Positions 41,769 through 50,739 of a stretch of 64,000 nucleotides of DNA are shown piece by piece. Position 1 is the first letter of the stretch. Every line of letters starts with the position of its first letter. Source of the stretch: Paenibacillus sp. 1001270B_150601_E10 (GTDB lineage: Bacteria > Bacillota > Bacilli > Paenibacillales > Paenibacillaceae); NCBI RefSeq assembly GCF_015558675.1, contig NZ_JADMOL010000001.1, forward strand, positions 90,637 through 154,636, given 5' to 3'. The notes under the pieces are model-generated. The model had not been told where the DNA came from. It was given only the letters and a program-made list of their open reading frames with translations, and did no database searches. A program made the translations under genes and the position numbers.

Positions 41769-42248
41769 TCATTCGTTTTTTGACTTTATATCTGGGGCAT
41801 TTTCTAATGGCTTTTGAAGTGCGTCCACAATGGCTGCGATGATACTTGTTGCTAGAATACCCATTAGACCTAATGGTATAGGAGCTGCATCACCACCTGT
41901 AACTTTAGCACATACTTTTAAGCTTACTATTCCTAACAAAATGAGAAAAATGACTGTAAATGCACATTTCTTTATAATCTTCAAAGATTTAAGCGATAAT
42001 TCAGAGAAAGCATTATTCTTTTCGATGTAGGTCAATAGTTTATATGCTTGATACAACGCAACAGAGAACGCAATACAGAATCCGTATGCGCATACTAAAA
42101 AGGGAATTAGGAAGTAAGCCGTGTCTGGATGTAACCGTGCATCTCTAACGGCTATCACAGGCAACCAGATGCACAAAGAAAGCACTGCAATTCCAGCCAG
42201 AAAAATAATTACCTTCAAGAAAGTGGTTGAACCTCGTTTAACACTCAT
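41769..42248 (-). CDS. DUF2975-type membrane protein
   Basis: 159 residues, four helices (KVIIFLAGIAVLSLCIWLPV, YFLIPFLVCAYGFCIAFSVA, FTVIFLILLGIVSLKVCA, LGLMGILATSIIAAIV) with YQAYKLLTYIEKNNAFSELS and LKSLKIIKKCA between them, the DUF2975 pattern. Such proteins usually precede a small HTH regulator; none is present downstream (41518-41768), so the partner may be lost. GTGGGG lies eight bases before ATG 42248. The 180 bases upstream are extremely AT-rich. Confidence 0.8.
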   Translation of the reverse strand: MSVKRGSTTFLKVIIFLAGIAVLSLCIWLPVIAVRDARLHPDTAYFLIPFLVCAYGFCIAFSVALYQAYKLLTYIEKNNAFSELSLKSLKIIKKCAFTVIFLILLGIVSLKVCAKVTGGDAAPIPLGLMGILATSIIAAIVDALQKPLENAPDIKSKNE

Positions 42249-42430
42249 TTAAAATACCCCACTTATTTATGATAACATGATTCTAGCATGGAATTTATCG
42301 TTTTACAATATATATTAATTGTTTTTTATTATATTATTATTGTTATTATAATTTCCTATAATTATAAAAAAGTTAAAAACATTACTTATTACAAAGAAAT
42401 GCTCTTTTAATAAAATATTAAATTTACTAC

Positions 42431-42556
42431 TTGTTCAACAAAACTGCCCGTTGTCTAACATATTTTTTGATGAAGTATTCTCATATTCCTTGCTGTCTAT
42501 AAAACGAAACCAAGCCAAATAATGCTGTAATAGATTTGATGTAATCCCATTAAAGC
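42431..42556 (-). mobile_element. C-terminal fragment of a second IS1595-type transposase
   Basis: The minus strand reads RFNGITSNLLQHYLAWFRFI followed by DSKEYENTSSKNMLDN and a stop at 42435. The phrase NGxxSxxLQxYLxWFRF is the end of an ISXO2-like transposase. It is a different copy from the one at 38.1 kb (sequence differs). The remaining gap up to 42723 holds no gene and no terminal inverted repeat I could identify. Confidence 0.62.
42433..42452 (-). repeat. Weak copy E of the dispersed motif
   Basis: Plus strand CAACAAAACTGCCCGTTG resembles the core motif only in its two ends (CAAC and CTGCCCGTT). On the minus strand it overlaps the stop of the second transposase fragment. Confidence 0.35.
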
Positions 42557-42723
42557 GGTCCATCCATTATTTTTTTGCGGCTATGGTCAAAAAAGTTAGT
42601 CAGATCAAGGTTTTGATGTTGCTGAATTGATTCATCTTTGCAAAGAATAAATAAAAATGTTGGGGAATTTTTGGGCATTACAATAACCATCGTATCCAAT
42701 TTTATAATCGTCCAACAATAAAA

Positions 42724-42752
42724 AGCCCCAGAAGCCAGACGGCTCTAGGGCT
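42724..42752 (-). terminator. Terminator of glnRA
   Basis: AGCCCCAGA (42724-42732) pairs with TCTAGGGCT (42744-42752), inner stem AGCC/GGCT; TTTTTATTG follows on the minus strand. It lies eight bases after the glnA stop. Confidence 0.87.
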
Positions 42753-42759
42753 GAAAAAA

Positions 42760-44088
42760 TTAATATAAGGTCATGTATTGATCGCGTTCCCATTGATGAA
42801 CTTGAGTGCGGTACATATCCCACTCGATTTCTTTCAACTCATAGAAATGCTGTAGGGCATGTTCGCCAAGTGCATCACAGATCGTCTCATCGCGAAGCAA
42901 CTCATCCAGAGCTTCCTTCAAGCTTGCTGGCAAGCTAGGAATGCCTTCAGCAATACGCTCTTCTTCTGTCATAACATAGATGTTGCGGTCTGTCGGTGCT
43001 GGAAGCTTGGATTGCTCCTTAATACCACTAAGACCTGCTTTAAGAATAACAGCAAGAACCAGGTAAGGGTTCGCGGAAGGGTCTGGGTTACGTACTTCGA
43101 TACGCGTGCTAAGCCCGCGAGAAGCAGGAATACGAATCATTGGGCTGCGGTTACTAGCAGACCAAGCGACATAGCAAGGCGCTTCATAACCAGGAACAAG
43201 ACGCTTGTAAGAGTTCACCGTCGGGTTCGAAATTGCCGCAAAGCTGCGTGCATGCTTCATAATACCAGCCATGAAATAACGAGCATCCGTGCTTAATCCA
43301 AGGGAATCGGATTCATCCACAAATGCATTCTCTGCACCTTTGAACAAGGAGATGTTGCAGTGCATACCAGAGCCGTTCACGCCGAACAATGGCTTTGCCA
43401 TAAATGTCGCATGAAGTCCATGCTGACGAGCAATAGTCTTCACGACCAATTTGAAGGTTTGAATTTGGTCAGCCGCTTTGATCGCGTCCGCATACTTGAA
43501 GTCGATCTCGTGCTGGCCTGGTGCAACCTCGTGGTGAGAAGCTTCGATCTCAAAGCCCATTTCTTCAAGCTTCAATACGATCTCACGACGGCAGTTCTCA
43601 CCAAGATCAGTAGGAGCCAAGTCGAAATAACCACCTTGGTCATTCAATTCAGTAGTAGGGTTACCCTTTTCATCCGTTTTGAAAAGGAAGAATTCTGGTT
43701 CAGGACCAACGTTCATTGCCGTAAAGCCCATTTCTTCTGCTTCTTTCAACACACGCTTCAGAATTCCACGAGGACATCCTGCGAATGGCGTTCCATCCGG
43801 CATGTAAACATCGCAAATCATACGTGCCACTCGATCTTCTTGTACCCAAGGGAATACAACCCAAGTATCAAGATCCGGTACAAGATACATATCGGATTCT
43901 TCGATACGGACATAACCTTCGATGGAGGATCCATCAAACATCATTTTGTTGTCGAGTGCTTTTTGAAGTTGGCTCGTAGGAATTTCTACGTTCTTGATCG
44001 TTCCAAGCAGATCCGTAAATTGCAAGCGAATAAAACGGACATTTTGTTCCTCGGCAATGCGCATAATATCTTCTTTAGTGTAACCCAC
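42760..44088 (-). CDS. glnA: Glutamine synthetase, type I
   Basis: 442 residues. Family landmarks: [28 protein letters not shown], the catalytic core EFFLFK and [17 protein letters not shown], and [10 protein letters not shown]. The enzyme makes glutamine from glutamate and ammonia. I use GTG 44088 because AAAAGGAG lies nine bases before it and the start [14 protein letters not shown] matches relatives; the frame opens at TTG 44097. It lacks the adenylylation segment, as in Firmicutes GSI-alpha, where feedback-inhibited enzyme controls GlnR. Cotranscribed with glnR 66 bases upstream. Confidence 0.96.
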   Translation of the reverse strand: MGYTKEDIMRIAEEQNVRFIRLQFTDLLGTIKNVEIPTSQLQKALDNKMMFDGSSIEGYVRIEESDMYLVPDLDTWVVFPWVQEDRVARMICDVYMPDGTPFAGCPRGILKRVLKEAEEMGFTAMNVGPEPEFFLFKTDEKGNPTTELNDQGGYFDLAPTDLGENCRREIVLKLEEMGFEIEASHHEVAPGQHEIDFKYADAIKAADQIQTFKLVVKTIARQHGLHATFMAKPLFGVNGSGMHCNISLFKGAENAFVDESDSLGLSTDARYFMAGIMKHARSFAAISNPTVNSYKRLVPGYEAPCYVAWSASNRSPMIRIPASRGLSTRIEVRNPDPSANPYLVLAVILKAGLSGIKEQSKLPAPTDRNIYVMTEEERIAEGIPSLPASLKEALDELLRDETICDALGEHALQHFYELKEIEWDMYRTQVHQWERDQYMTLY

Positions 44089-44154
44089 GACATACAACTC
44101 CTTTTAGCTAACAATACTAGAATATAAAACTAGAATGAAATTGGACGACTACAA

Positions 44155-44565
44155 CTATTTAGTAAAAAAACGAGACAACTCCCCTTGAATCAAAGACACC
44201 TGCCCCGGTCTTTTTCCGGTCATTAACTGCTGCTTCAAGATACGATGCAGCTGCATATCGGATAATTCCTTGCGTTTCGTTTCAGAGTCATCATTGAGGA
44301 CCGTTGCCTCATCTGATCCCTTCGACACCGGATCCAGCACTTGCTTGATTCCGGCAATGTTTACGCCCTTCTCAATTAATGCCTTGATCTCCAACAAACG
44401 TTCGACATCATTAAATGAGAACAAGCGTTGGTTCCCTGAAGTTCGCGCTGGCATAATGAGTTCATGCTGCTCATAGTACCGAATTTGACGTGCGGTCAAA
44501 TCAGTCAACTTCATTACGATGCCGATTGGAAACAACGCCATATTTCTGCGAATCTCATCACCCAT
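44155..44565 (-). CDS. glnR: GlnR, MerR-type nitrogen repressor
   Basis: 136 residues. The MerR-type winged helix reads IGIVMKLTDLTARQIRYYEQ and RLFSFNDVERLLEIKALIEK, followed by a short Gln-rich C-terminal tail (RILKQQLMTGKRPGQ) that in GlnR senses feedback-inhibited glutamine synthetase. First gene of glnRA; a perfect GlnR operator and a promoter lie upstream, giving autoregulation. Confidence 0.95.
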   Translation of the reverse strand: MGDEIRRNMALFPIGIVMKLTDLTARQIRYYEQHELIMPARTSGNQRLFSFNDVERLLEIKALIEKGVNIAGIKQVLDPVSKGSDEATVLNDDSETKRKELSDMQLHRILKQQLMTGKRPGQVSLIQGELSRFFTK

Positions 44566-44608
44566 CGCTCATCAACCTTCCTCATCAAGATTACCAATCC
44601 TATTTTCC

Positions 44609-44637
44609 ATCATACTCCTCGGAAGCATACGTGTCAA
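44609..44637 (-). promoter_or_regulatory. Promoter of glnRA
   Basis: Minus-strand TTGACA (44632-44637) and TATGAT (44609-44614) separated by 17 bases, about 45 bases before the glnR start. Confidence 0.82.
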
Positions 44638-44641
44638 GCTA

Positions 44642-44658
44642 TGTTAGAATAACTCACA
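44642..44658 (-). promoter_or_regulatory. GlnR/TnrA operator
   Basis: Minus strand TGTGA-GTTATTC-TAACA, a full match to the GlnR/TnrA consensus TGTNA-N7-TNACA. It sits four bases upstream of the -35 box of glnRA. Confidence 0.85.
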
Positions 44659-44765
44659 ACCAAATTCCGGAGATCGTTTTTCCTAGTTGTACCATTCATT
44701 CTAGTTCGCTAAAAGGAGCCTGTACTACCTATTAAACCAGCTATTTCAAGAACATTCAAAGCTTA

Positions 44766-46034
44766 TTAAATTGAACCTGGAAGAACGAGCAAATTGCGCT
44801 CAATCATCGTCTGAAGCGCCATCAGCGCTCCGAGCTTCGCATGTGCATAAGTAAGGCCACCCTGCATATACGCCGTATAGGGCTCTCGAATCGGGGCGTC
44901 AGCCGATAGTTCTAAGCTGCCCCCTTGAATAAAGGTACCTGCAGCCATAATAACAGGGTGTTCGTACCCTGGCATTGCCCATGGCTCAGGAACAACGTGA
45001 GCATCAACCGCTGAAGCACGCTGTATGCCTTGCACAAAGGCAATAAGGTGCTCTGCCGTATCAAAGCGCAGGGCTTGAATCAAGTCTGTTCGAGGACTGG
45101 ACCAATGAGGCGATGTCTCATATCCCAGCTCTTCGAACAAAGCAGCTGCAAATACGCTTCCACGCACGGCTTGTCCAACCATAGCAGGGGCAAGGAATAA
45201 GCCTTGATACATGGAGCGAATCGCCCCAAGCATAGCTCCTACCTCACTGCCGATTCCTGGTGCAGTTAGCCGCTGAGCAGCCTTCTCCACCAAATCACGT
45301 CTTCCAGCAATATAGCCACCTGTTGGAGCTATACCGCCTCCTGGATTCTTTATCAATGAGCCCGCAATCAGATCCACACCAACTTCAGTGGGTTCCTCTA
45401 GCTCCGTAAATTCTCCATAACAGTTGTCTGCGAATATAATCAAATCACTACGGATCTCTCTCACCCGCTTCACCATGTCCCCAATTTGCTGAACAGTAAA
45501 GGAGGCTCTCCAGTCATAGCCTCTTGAGCGCTGAATGCCAATCACTTTCGTGCGCTCGGTGATTTCGCTTTTAACAGAAGTCCAATCTACATTCCCATCT
45601 GGCAGAAGCGGAACCATTTTCACGTTAATGCCCCAATCTGCAAGCGAGCCTGTACCATCATGCTCCTTCCCAATCACTTTATGTAATGTATCATAAGGCG
45701 AGCCTGTAATGTACAGCAGCTCATCGCCTGGGCGCAATACAGCAAACAAAGCAATCGATATTGTATGCGTGCCTGATACAAAATGTGGTCGTACTAATGC
45801 CGCTTCTGCACCGAATACATCCGCGTACACTTCATCCAGCACCTCTCGGCCGCGATCGTTATAGCCATAGCCCGTGGAATTGGCAAAATGATAATCACTT
45901 ACCTTGTGCTTTTGAAACGCTTGAATGACCTTCCACTGATTCCGTTCTGCGATATGCTCGATCTGACGGGTCATTGGCGAGATTTTTTGCTCTATCTTTT
46001 GCTCCATTGCTTGTAGTTCTGGTGTCCAGTTCAT
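44766..46034 (-). CDS. Methionine gamma-lyase / aluminium-resistance family PLP enzyme (YnbB-like)
   Basis: 422 residues from ATG 46034, giving the usual family length; the frame opens at 46124 but the extra 30 residues are untypical. Landmarks: VSDYHFANSTGYGYNDRGRE, VRPHFVSGTHTIS, the PLP lysine in GSLIKNPGGGIAPTGGY, and IQALRFDTAEHLIAF. This family of fold-type I enzymes is annotated as methionine gamma-lyase or aluminium resistance protein; the in vivo substrate is unclear. It sits between glnR and spoVK as in other Bacillales. Confidence 0.88.
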   Translation of the reverse strand: MNWTPELQAMEQKIEQKISPMTRQIEHIAERNQWKVIQAFQKHKVSDYHFANSTGYGYNDRGREVLDEVYADVFGAEAALVRPHFVSGTHTISIALFAVLRPGDELLYITGSPYDTLHKVIGKEHDGTGSLADWGINVKMVPLLPDGNVDWTSVKSEITERTKVIGIQRSRGYDWRASFTVQQIGDMVKRVREIRSDLIIFADNCYGEFTELEEPTEVGVDLIAGSLIKNPGGGIAPTGGYIAGRRDLVEKAAQRLTAPGIGSEVGAMLGAIRSMYQGLFLAPAMVGQAVRGSVFAAALFEELGYETSPHWSSPRTDLIQALRFDTAEHLIAFVQGIQRASAVDAHVVPEPWAMPGYEHPVIMAAGTFIQGGSLELSADAPIREPYTAYMQGGLTYAHAKLGALMALQTMIERNLLVLPGSI

Positions 46035-46155
46035 TTGATCTTCGTTTCCCCTTGCTGAATGATTTCCTAATATAAGCATCATCATAACATGAATCGTCTG
46101 ACTTGTTATGTAAAGAATCCTCATGAATTCCTCAGCGCGTTCAGCAAAAATAAAA

Positions 46156-46181
46156 GCTCCCCGTCAATCTGACGTGGGAGC
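46156..46181 (-). terminator. Terminator of spoVK
   Basis: GCTCCC-CGTCA (46156-46166) pairs with TGACG-T-GGGAGC (46170-46181); TTTTATTTTT follows on the minus strand. Confidence 0.83.
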
Positions 46182-46248
46182 ACGCTGTCTCGTATACAAG
46201 CCGCCGCTCATACTTGCGTATGATACATGCCCTTATATCTAGTATACC

Positions 46249-47232
46249 TTATTTTCGCTCTACTTTTAAATCCTCTGCATGAAGCGACATCAACTCTAGC
46301 TTCCCGGGAGACAGCTCTGGGTATTGCTGCAAGAGCCTGACAGCTTGATTGCGCATCGCCTTTTCCATCAAATTTCGAACAAATCGCGCGTTGCTGAAGA
46401 GATGTGGCGACATCACCTTTTCTTCTAGAACCATATCCTTCAGTACTGCAAGCGCTTGGGGAACAAGCACATAATCTTGATCCTTTGCCATTGTCTCTGC
46501 AATCTGAAGCAATTGATCCACCTGGTAATCGGGAAAATCGATGTGAATGGGAAAACGAGACGGCAGTCCGGAGTTCGTTTGAATCAAGGATTCCATTTCA
46601 TCGGAATAACCGGCTAAGATAAGCACGAACTGGTTTTTATGATCTTCCATGGCCTTGACAAGCGTATCCACGGCCTCCTTGCCAAAGTCCTTTTCACCGC
46701 CGCGTGCCAAGCTGTAAGCTTCATCAATAAACAGCACTCCGCCCATCGACTTCTTCAGCAGATCTCTCGTCTTCTGAGCCGTATGGCCAATATACTCCCC
46801 AACCAAGTCCGCCCGCTCCGCTTCTATCAAATGCCCTTTGCTCAAGATTCCTAGCTGTTGAAACATCTTCGCCATTATGCGTGCGACTGTTGTCTTTCCC
46901 GTCCCAGGGTTGCCTTTAAAAAGCATATGATACACTTGATTCGGGCTTGTTAATCCAGCTTGCGCTCGTCTTTGGTTCATCTGAATCATGGCATAAAGCT
47001 CAAAAGCGATATCCTTAATATGCTGGAGACCGATTAACCGATCAAACTCTTTGCTTATTTCTGCAAACGTATGATGCCGCTCCAGATCTATGCCAGTTGA
47101 GCTCTTCTCAGCGTTTGTATTCGCTGTTTGGGGTTGATCATACGGCCTAAGCACCACATTAATTTGACGGGACGGACGATTCTGCGTTACTGGATCAGTA
47201 GAAGCCTGGGCCGCCTGAGAACGACTATGCAT
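46249..47232 (-). CDS. spoVK: Stage V sporulation protein K (AAA ATPase, CbbX-like)
   Basis: 327 residues from ATG 47232 (GAGG nine bases upstream; frame opens at 47304). Landmarks: FDRLIGLQHIKDIAFELYAM, Walker A GNPGTGKTT, LVGEYIGHTAQKTRDLLKKS, Walker B VLFIDEAYSLA, and a sensor 1-type VLILAGYSDEM. SpoVK is needed for spore maturation in B. subtilis. It is a CbbX-class AAA protein; its client is not known. Confidence 0.92.
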   Translation of the reverse strand: MHSRSQAAQASTDPVTQNRPSRQINVVLRPYDQPQTANTNAEKSSTGIDLERHHTFAEISKEFDRLIGLQHIKDIAFELYAMIQMNQRRAQAGLTSPNQVYHMLFKGNPGTGKTTVARIMAKMFQQLGILSKGHLIEAERADLVGEYIGHTAQKTRDLLKKSMGGVLFIDEAYSLARGGEKDFGKEAVDTLVKAMEDHKNQFVLILAGYSDEMESLIQTNSGLPSRFPIHIDFPDYQVDQLLQIAETMAKDQDYVLVPQALAVLKDMVLEEKVMSPHLFSNARFVRNLMEKAMRNQAVRLLQQYPELSPGKLELMSLHAEDLKVERK

Positions 47233-47334
47233 AAGACTCACCCTCTCGACAATCATCAAAATGCTTAGAGCCATTTTAAAAGTCCTAGCCACTAAAGCCA
47301 GCATATGCTAGCGATTCTCAGGTTATTAGAAGAA

Positions 47335-47997
47335 TTACAGCCACAACTCGTCCCATTTCCATTTTGTATAGGCTAAGGTTTCCCTACTGAAATATTTGAT
47401 CGGCGATAGGACCTGACTGCTCACGGTTTCTACATTCACATACGAATAGCCGAGCTTTTCAGCAATTTCTCGTGCACGCGTCCCATGAAAATCATGCGTG
47501 ATGATGGTAACTGTGCTTTCATCACCTGCATTCATTTTCGTCAATAGGGGCTGTGTAAATTTAAGATTTTCCAGAGTGCTCGTTGACTCATTCTCTAAAT
47601 GTATATGTTCAGGAGGGATGCCATGCTCTATTAAATAGTTTCTGCTGCCTTCTGCTTCTGAGTATGGATCACTCTGATGTCCTTTTCCACCTGTCACAAT
47701 AATCTCTTTGAACCTACCTTGGTTATAGAGCTCAACAGCGAGCTGCAATCGTTCTGTTAATCCCGGACTAGGACGTTCTCCCCACATGGCTGCACCAAGA
47801 ACGATCCCAACATCCGTAGGATCATGCGTGGATGCACCACCTGCCTTCGCGATTTGCAGCTGAGTGTAGCCTGTCCAGCCAATCCCAATTAACACAATAA
47901 TAAGCAGAGATATAATCACCTTCGGAATACGCCGCTTGCGCCCGCCTCCCTGCCGAATAAGAGAGCGAGGGTTTGAAACATCTTTGCCAGAATACAT
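47335..47997 (-). CDS. DUF218/YdcF-SanA-like membrane protein
   Basis: 220 residues from ATG 47997, with AGGAGG ten bases upstream; an open frame to 48036 would start inside the terminator hairpin of the preceding gene. A basic N-terminus, one transmembrane helix (VIISLLIIVLIGIGWTGYTQ), then the DUF218 domain outside: VGIVLGAAMWGERPSPGLTE, IIVTGGKGHQSDPYSEAEGS and ENESTSTLENLKF. YdcF/SanA-type proteins are implicated in envelope barrier or peptidoglycan steps; substrate unknown. Follows the PBP gene. Confidence 0.87.
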   Translation of the reverse strand: MYSGKDVSNPRSLIRQGGGRKRRIPKVIISLLIIVLIGIGWTGYTQLQIAKAGGASTHDPTDVGIVLGAAMWGERPSPGLTERLQLAVELYNQGRFKEIIVTGGKGHQSDPYSEAEGSRNYLIEHGIPPEHIHLENESTSTLENLKFTQPLLTKMNAGDESTVTIITHDFHGTRAREIAEKLGYSYVNVETVSSQVLSPIKYFSRETLAYTKWKWDELWL

Positions 47998-48023
47998 GCT
48001 GCATTCACCTCCTAGATGGGGAA

Positions 48024-48055
48024 AAAGAGGACACAAGCGTCTTGTTGTCCTCTTT
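48024..48055 (-). terminator. Terminator of the PBP1A gene
   Basis: AAAGAGGACA (48024-48033) pairs with TGTCCTCTTT (48046-48055) with an inner ACAAG/CTTGT-type stem; TTCCCC follows a TTTTT run on the minus strand. Confidence 0.8.
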
Positions 48056-48090
48056 CTCTTCTGTTCATGGATTAAGTTAAAGTTACATCA

Positions 48091-50739
48091 TTATGCTGCA
48101 GGCTGCTCTTGCTGCACGTCGACTTCTCCATCGGTTCCGGGGTCAATCGTGTTGGTATCGCCATTCGTTTCTGTAGATCCGTCTCCTTCTCCACCTGAAT
48201 TGCCGTTACCACCACTATTACCGTTGCCATTTCCGTTATTGCCACTGCCATTATTTCCTGAGTTGCCGCCCTGTTCACCGTTGCCTTCTTGCGAACCTCC
48301 GCCTGGCTCTTGGCCGCCATTGTTGCCATTGCCATTTCCGCCATCTGGTGGAGTTACTTCTCCACCAGGCTCATTAGGATCTGTTGGATCTGTAGGCGGA
48401 ACATTCGGATCAACTGGAGGCTCCACACTCTCGTCAGCCGGGATGGAAACCGATACTTCGCTCGACTTGCCATATTCATCAGGATTATCGTCGCTTGTCG
48501 CCGTTACATAGTACGTATACGACTGGCCTGGGAACACTCCTATATCTTCTGCATTCCGTACAGCAACATCTGCTAGGATCTTCGTGAACTGCTGCTCTTC
48601 AGCAGATTTGCGGTATACATGATACTTCACATTGGATCCTTCAATGGCATTCCAGGTAAGCGATACGGTTTTCGTATTTTCAGAATAAGAAGCGGATAAT
48701 CCGCCAATAGATGCTTGCGGTTTCTCAACTGGCTTATCCTCAACATTATTTGGCTTGCCGAAGCTTCCGCCATCTACACCAGCAAGCGCCTTGCTCATTA
48801 TTTTGCTGAATAGTGCCGCTGGCTGACCGCTGCTTCCCTTCATAACATGATCTTTATCGGTCTTGTCGTATCCCATCCACACCGCTGCTGTCCATTGCGG
48901 TGTGTAACCGACAAACCAGAAATCACGGCTTCCAGAACCATTGTAGCCTGGGATGGAATGCTGCGTGGAACCTGTCTTGCCTGCTACTGGACGATCCATC
49001 TGAGCAGCACGACCTGTACCGCTGCGTACAACTTCCTCCATCATTTGCGTCATGTAATAAGCGGTTTGTTCCTTCATGACTCGTTTTGCTTTTTCAGCCT
49101 TGTAGGCATATACCTGCTTGCCGTTGCGGTCATCAATCTTCTTGATGCTGTAGGAATCGTAATGGATTCCTCCATTCGCAAATGCATTATAGGCCTCCGC
49201 CATTTCAATTGGGGTTGCCCCTCTCGTCAAACCGCCAAGCGCAATCGAAAGGTTATAGTCTTCGTCATCAAGATCAATGCCCATGTTTTTCGCAAAATCA
49301 AAACCATTCTTAAGCCCAATTTCATTCAACAGCCAAACGGCTGGCAAGTTCGTCGAACGCTTCACTGCCTCTGTCATTTCAATCGCACCAACGTACTTAT
49401 TGCTGCCAAGGTCAGTTGGACAGTAATTGCCGAAGCATTGCTTATCATCTCTAAGTGTCGACCAAGGGAAGTATTCCCCGGATTCAATCGCTGGCGCATA
49501 AGAGACAATTGGCTTAAAGGAGGAACCTGGCTGTCTCTTAACAGTTACCCGGTTCAGTCCCTTGACGGCATAATCGCGACCACCCATCATCGCAACAATC
49601 GCACCATTAGAGTGGTCAGTAATGACCATTGCACTTTGAGAAAGCACATCCGTGTTGCTCTCTTCAAAGTTATCCGCATTTTGGTATTCCTCAAACATCG
49701 CTTTTTGCGCTTGACTATCCATCGTCGTGTAGATTTGGTAGCCACCGCGGCGAAGCTGGTCCTCCGTCAAGCCTGTACGTTCCTCCACTTCCTCCATCAT
49801 GTAGTCAATAAAGGATTGGTATGCAGAAGTACCGGAGGATGTGCTGCCCTCTTTCTTCGAAGGCGCCATCGTTGGATCGTACTCCACTTTCTTCGCTTCT
49901 TGGAACTCCTCTTCGGTAATGAATCCTTGTTCCTTCATCAAGCTCAGTACGACGTTTCTGCGCTCCTTGGAACGCTCAGGATTCCGAAGTGGGCTATAGT
50001 GTGAAGGCGCCTTTGGAATAGCCGCCAGCGTCGCCATTTGCCACACCTCAAGATCATTAAGATCCTTTATGCCGAAATAGGTATAGGCTGCTGCCTTAAT
50101 GCCATATGCCCCGCTGCCGAAATAAATGCGGTTCAAGTACATGGTGAGTATTTCGTCCTTCGTATAGTGATTCTCAATCGCTAATGCGATGGACATCTCC
50201 GTCGCCTTACGGAAAAATGTTTTATCCGAAGACAAGAACATATTTTTGGCAAGCTGCTGCGTAATGGTACTACCACCCTCAACCAATCCGCCAGCCATAA
50301 CGTCCTTTACCATCGCACGGCCGATGGACCATAAATCCACACCTGCGTGCTCATAGAATCGACGGTCTTCTGTCGCCACGAAAGCATCTTCGACCTTCTT
50401 CGGAATTTCTCCTGGTTCAGCAATCTCACGATTGCTCTCTGCGGCGCCAATCTTACCTAGCTCGACTCCCTTCCGATCATAGATCGTAGAGGCGACAGCC
50501 AGCTCGAACATATCCTGTTCCCGATATTCATTCATTAATCGTTCGCCATTTAGTAATATAAATAAATAACCGCCTACCGCACAAAAAACAGCAAACGTAG
50601 TGGTGAAAAACATTAGCCACCAAGTCTTCTTCCAAGTCCAGCGCTTCTTAGGCTTCGGCGCTTGCTTGCGCTGATTAGAAGCCTGCGATCGACTGGGACG
50701 TTGTGGATGAGAACGTGATCGATAATCTTCTCTAGACAT
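48091..50739 (-). CDS. Class A penicillin-binding protein 1A with FN3 domain and Gly/Asn-rich tail
   Basis: 882 residues. A basic disordered N-terminus and one membrane helix (LMFFTTTFAVFCAVGGYLFI) are followed by a GT51 transglycosylase domain (EDRRFYEHAGVDLWS, GGSTITQQLAKNMF) and a transpeptidase domain with SSFK, STN and KTGST motifs. Then comes an FN3-like module (about 690-775, SASYSENTKTVSLTWNAIEG), and a tail of about 100 residues made of Pro, Gly, Asn and Ser (GNNGNGNGNSGGNGNSGG). The enzyme polymerises and crosslinks peptidoglycan at the outer membrane face. The tail is longer than in most homologues I know. GGGAG lies nine bases before the ATG. Confidence 0.94.
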   Translation of the reverse strand: MSREDYRSRSHPQRPSRSQASNQRKQAPKPKKRWTWKKTWWLMFFTTTFAVFCAVGGYLFILLNGERLMNEYREQDMFELAVASTIYDRKGVELGKIGAAESNREIAEPGEIPKKVEDAFVATEDRRFYEHAGVDLWSIGRAMVKDVMAGGLVEGGSTITQQLAKNMFLSSDKTFFRKATEMSIALAIENHYTKDEILTMYLNRIYFGSGAYGIKAAAYTYFGIKDLNDLEVWQMATLAAIPKAPSHYSPLRNPERSKERRNVVLSLMKEQGFITEEEFQEAKKVEYDPTMAPSKKEGSTSSGTSAYQSFIDYMMEEVEERTGLTEDQLRRGGYQIYTTMDSQAQKAMFEEYQNADNFEESNTDVLSQSAMVITDHSNGAIVAMMGGRDYAVKGLNRVTVKRQPGSSFKPIVSYAPAIESGEYFPWSTLRDDKQCFGNYCPTDLGSNKYVGAIEMTEAVKRSTNLPAVWLLNEIGLKNGFDFAKNMGIDLDDEDYNLSIALGGLTRGATPIEMAEAYNAFANGGIHYDSYSIKKIDDRNGKQVYAYKAEKAKRVMKEQTAYYMTQMMEEVVRSGTGRAAQMDRPVAGKTGSTQHSIPGYNGSGSRDFWFVGYTPQWTAAVWMGYDKTDKDHVMKGSSGQPAALFSKIMSKALAGVDGGSFGKPNNVEDKPVEKPQASIGGLSASYSENTKTVSLTWNAIEGSNVKYHVYRKSAEEQQFTKILADVAVRNAEDIGVFPGQSYTYYVTATSDDNPDEYGKSSEVSVSIPADESVEPPVDPNVPPTDPTDPNEPGGEVTPPDGGNGNGNNGGQEPGGGSQEGNGEQGGNSGNNGSGNNGNGNGNSGGNGNSGGEGDGSTETNGDTNTIDPGTDGEVDVQQEQPAA

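Noticed and set aside
43360-44127. 255-codon plus-strand ORF opposite glnA
   Set aside because: Antisense shadow of glnA; composition is Cys/His/Phe-rich as expected from the reverse of a coding frame.
48100-48420. Possible tandem-repeat or CRISPR-like array in the G/N-rich stretch
   Set aside because: The periodicity is codon-level (Gly/Asn/Ser) inside the PBP1A C-terminus, with no constant repeat and spacer pattern.
48847-50004. 385-codon plus-strand ORF opposite PBP1A
   Set aside because: It is the antisense shadow of a clearly coding PBP1A gene and has no recognisable protein features or ribosome site.
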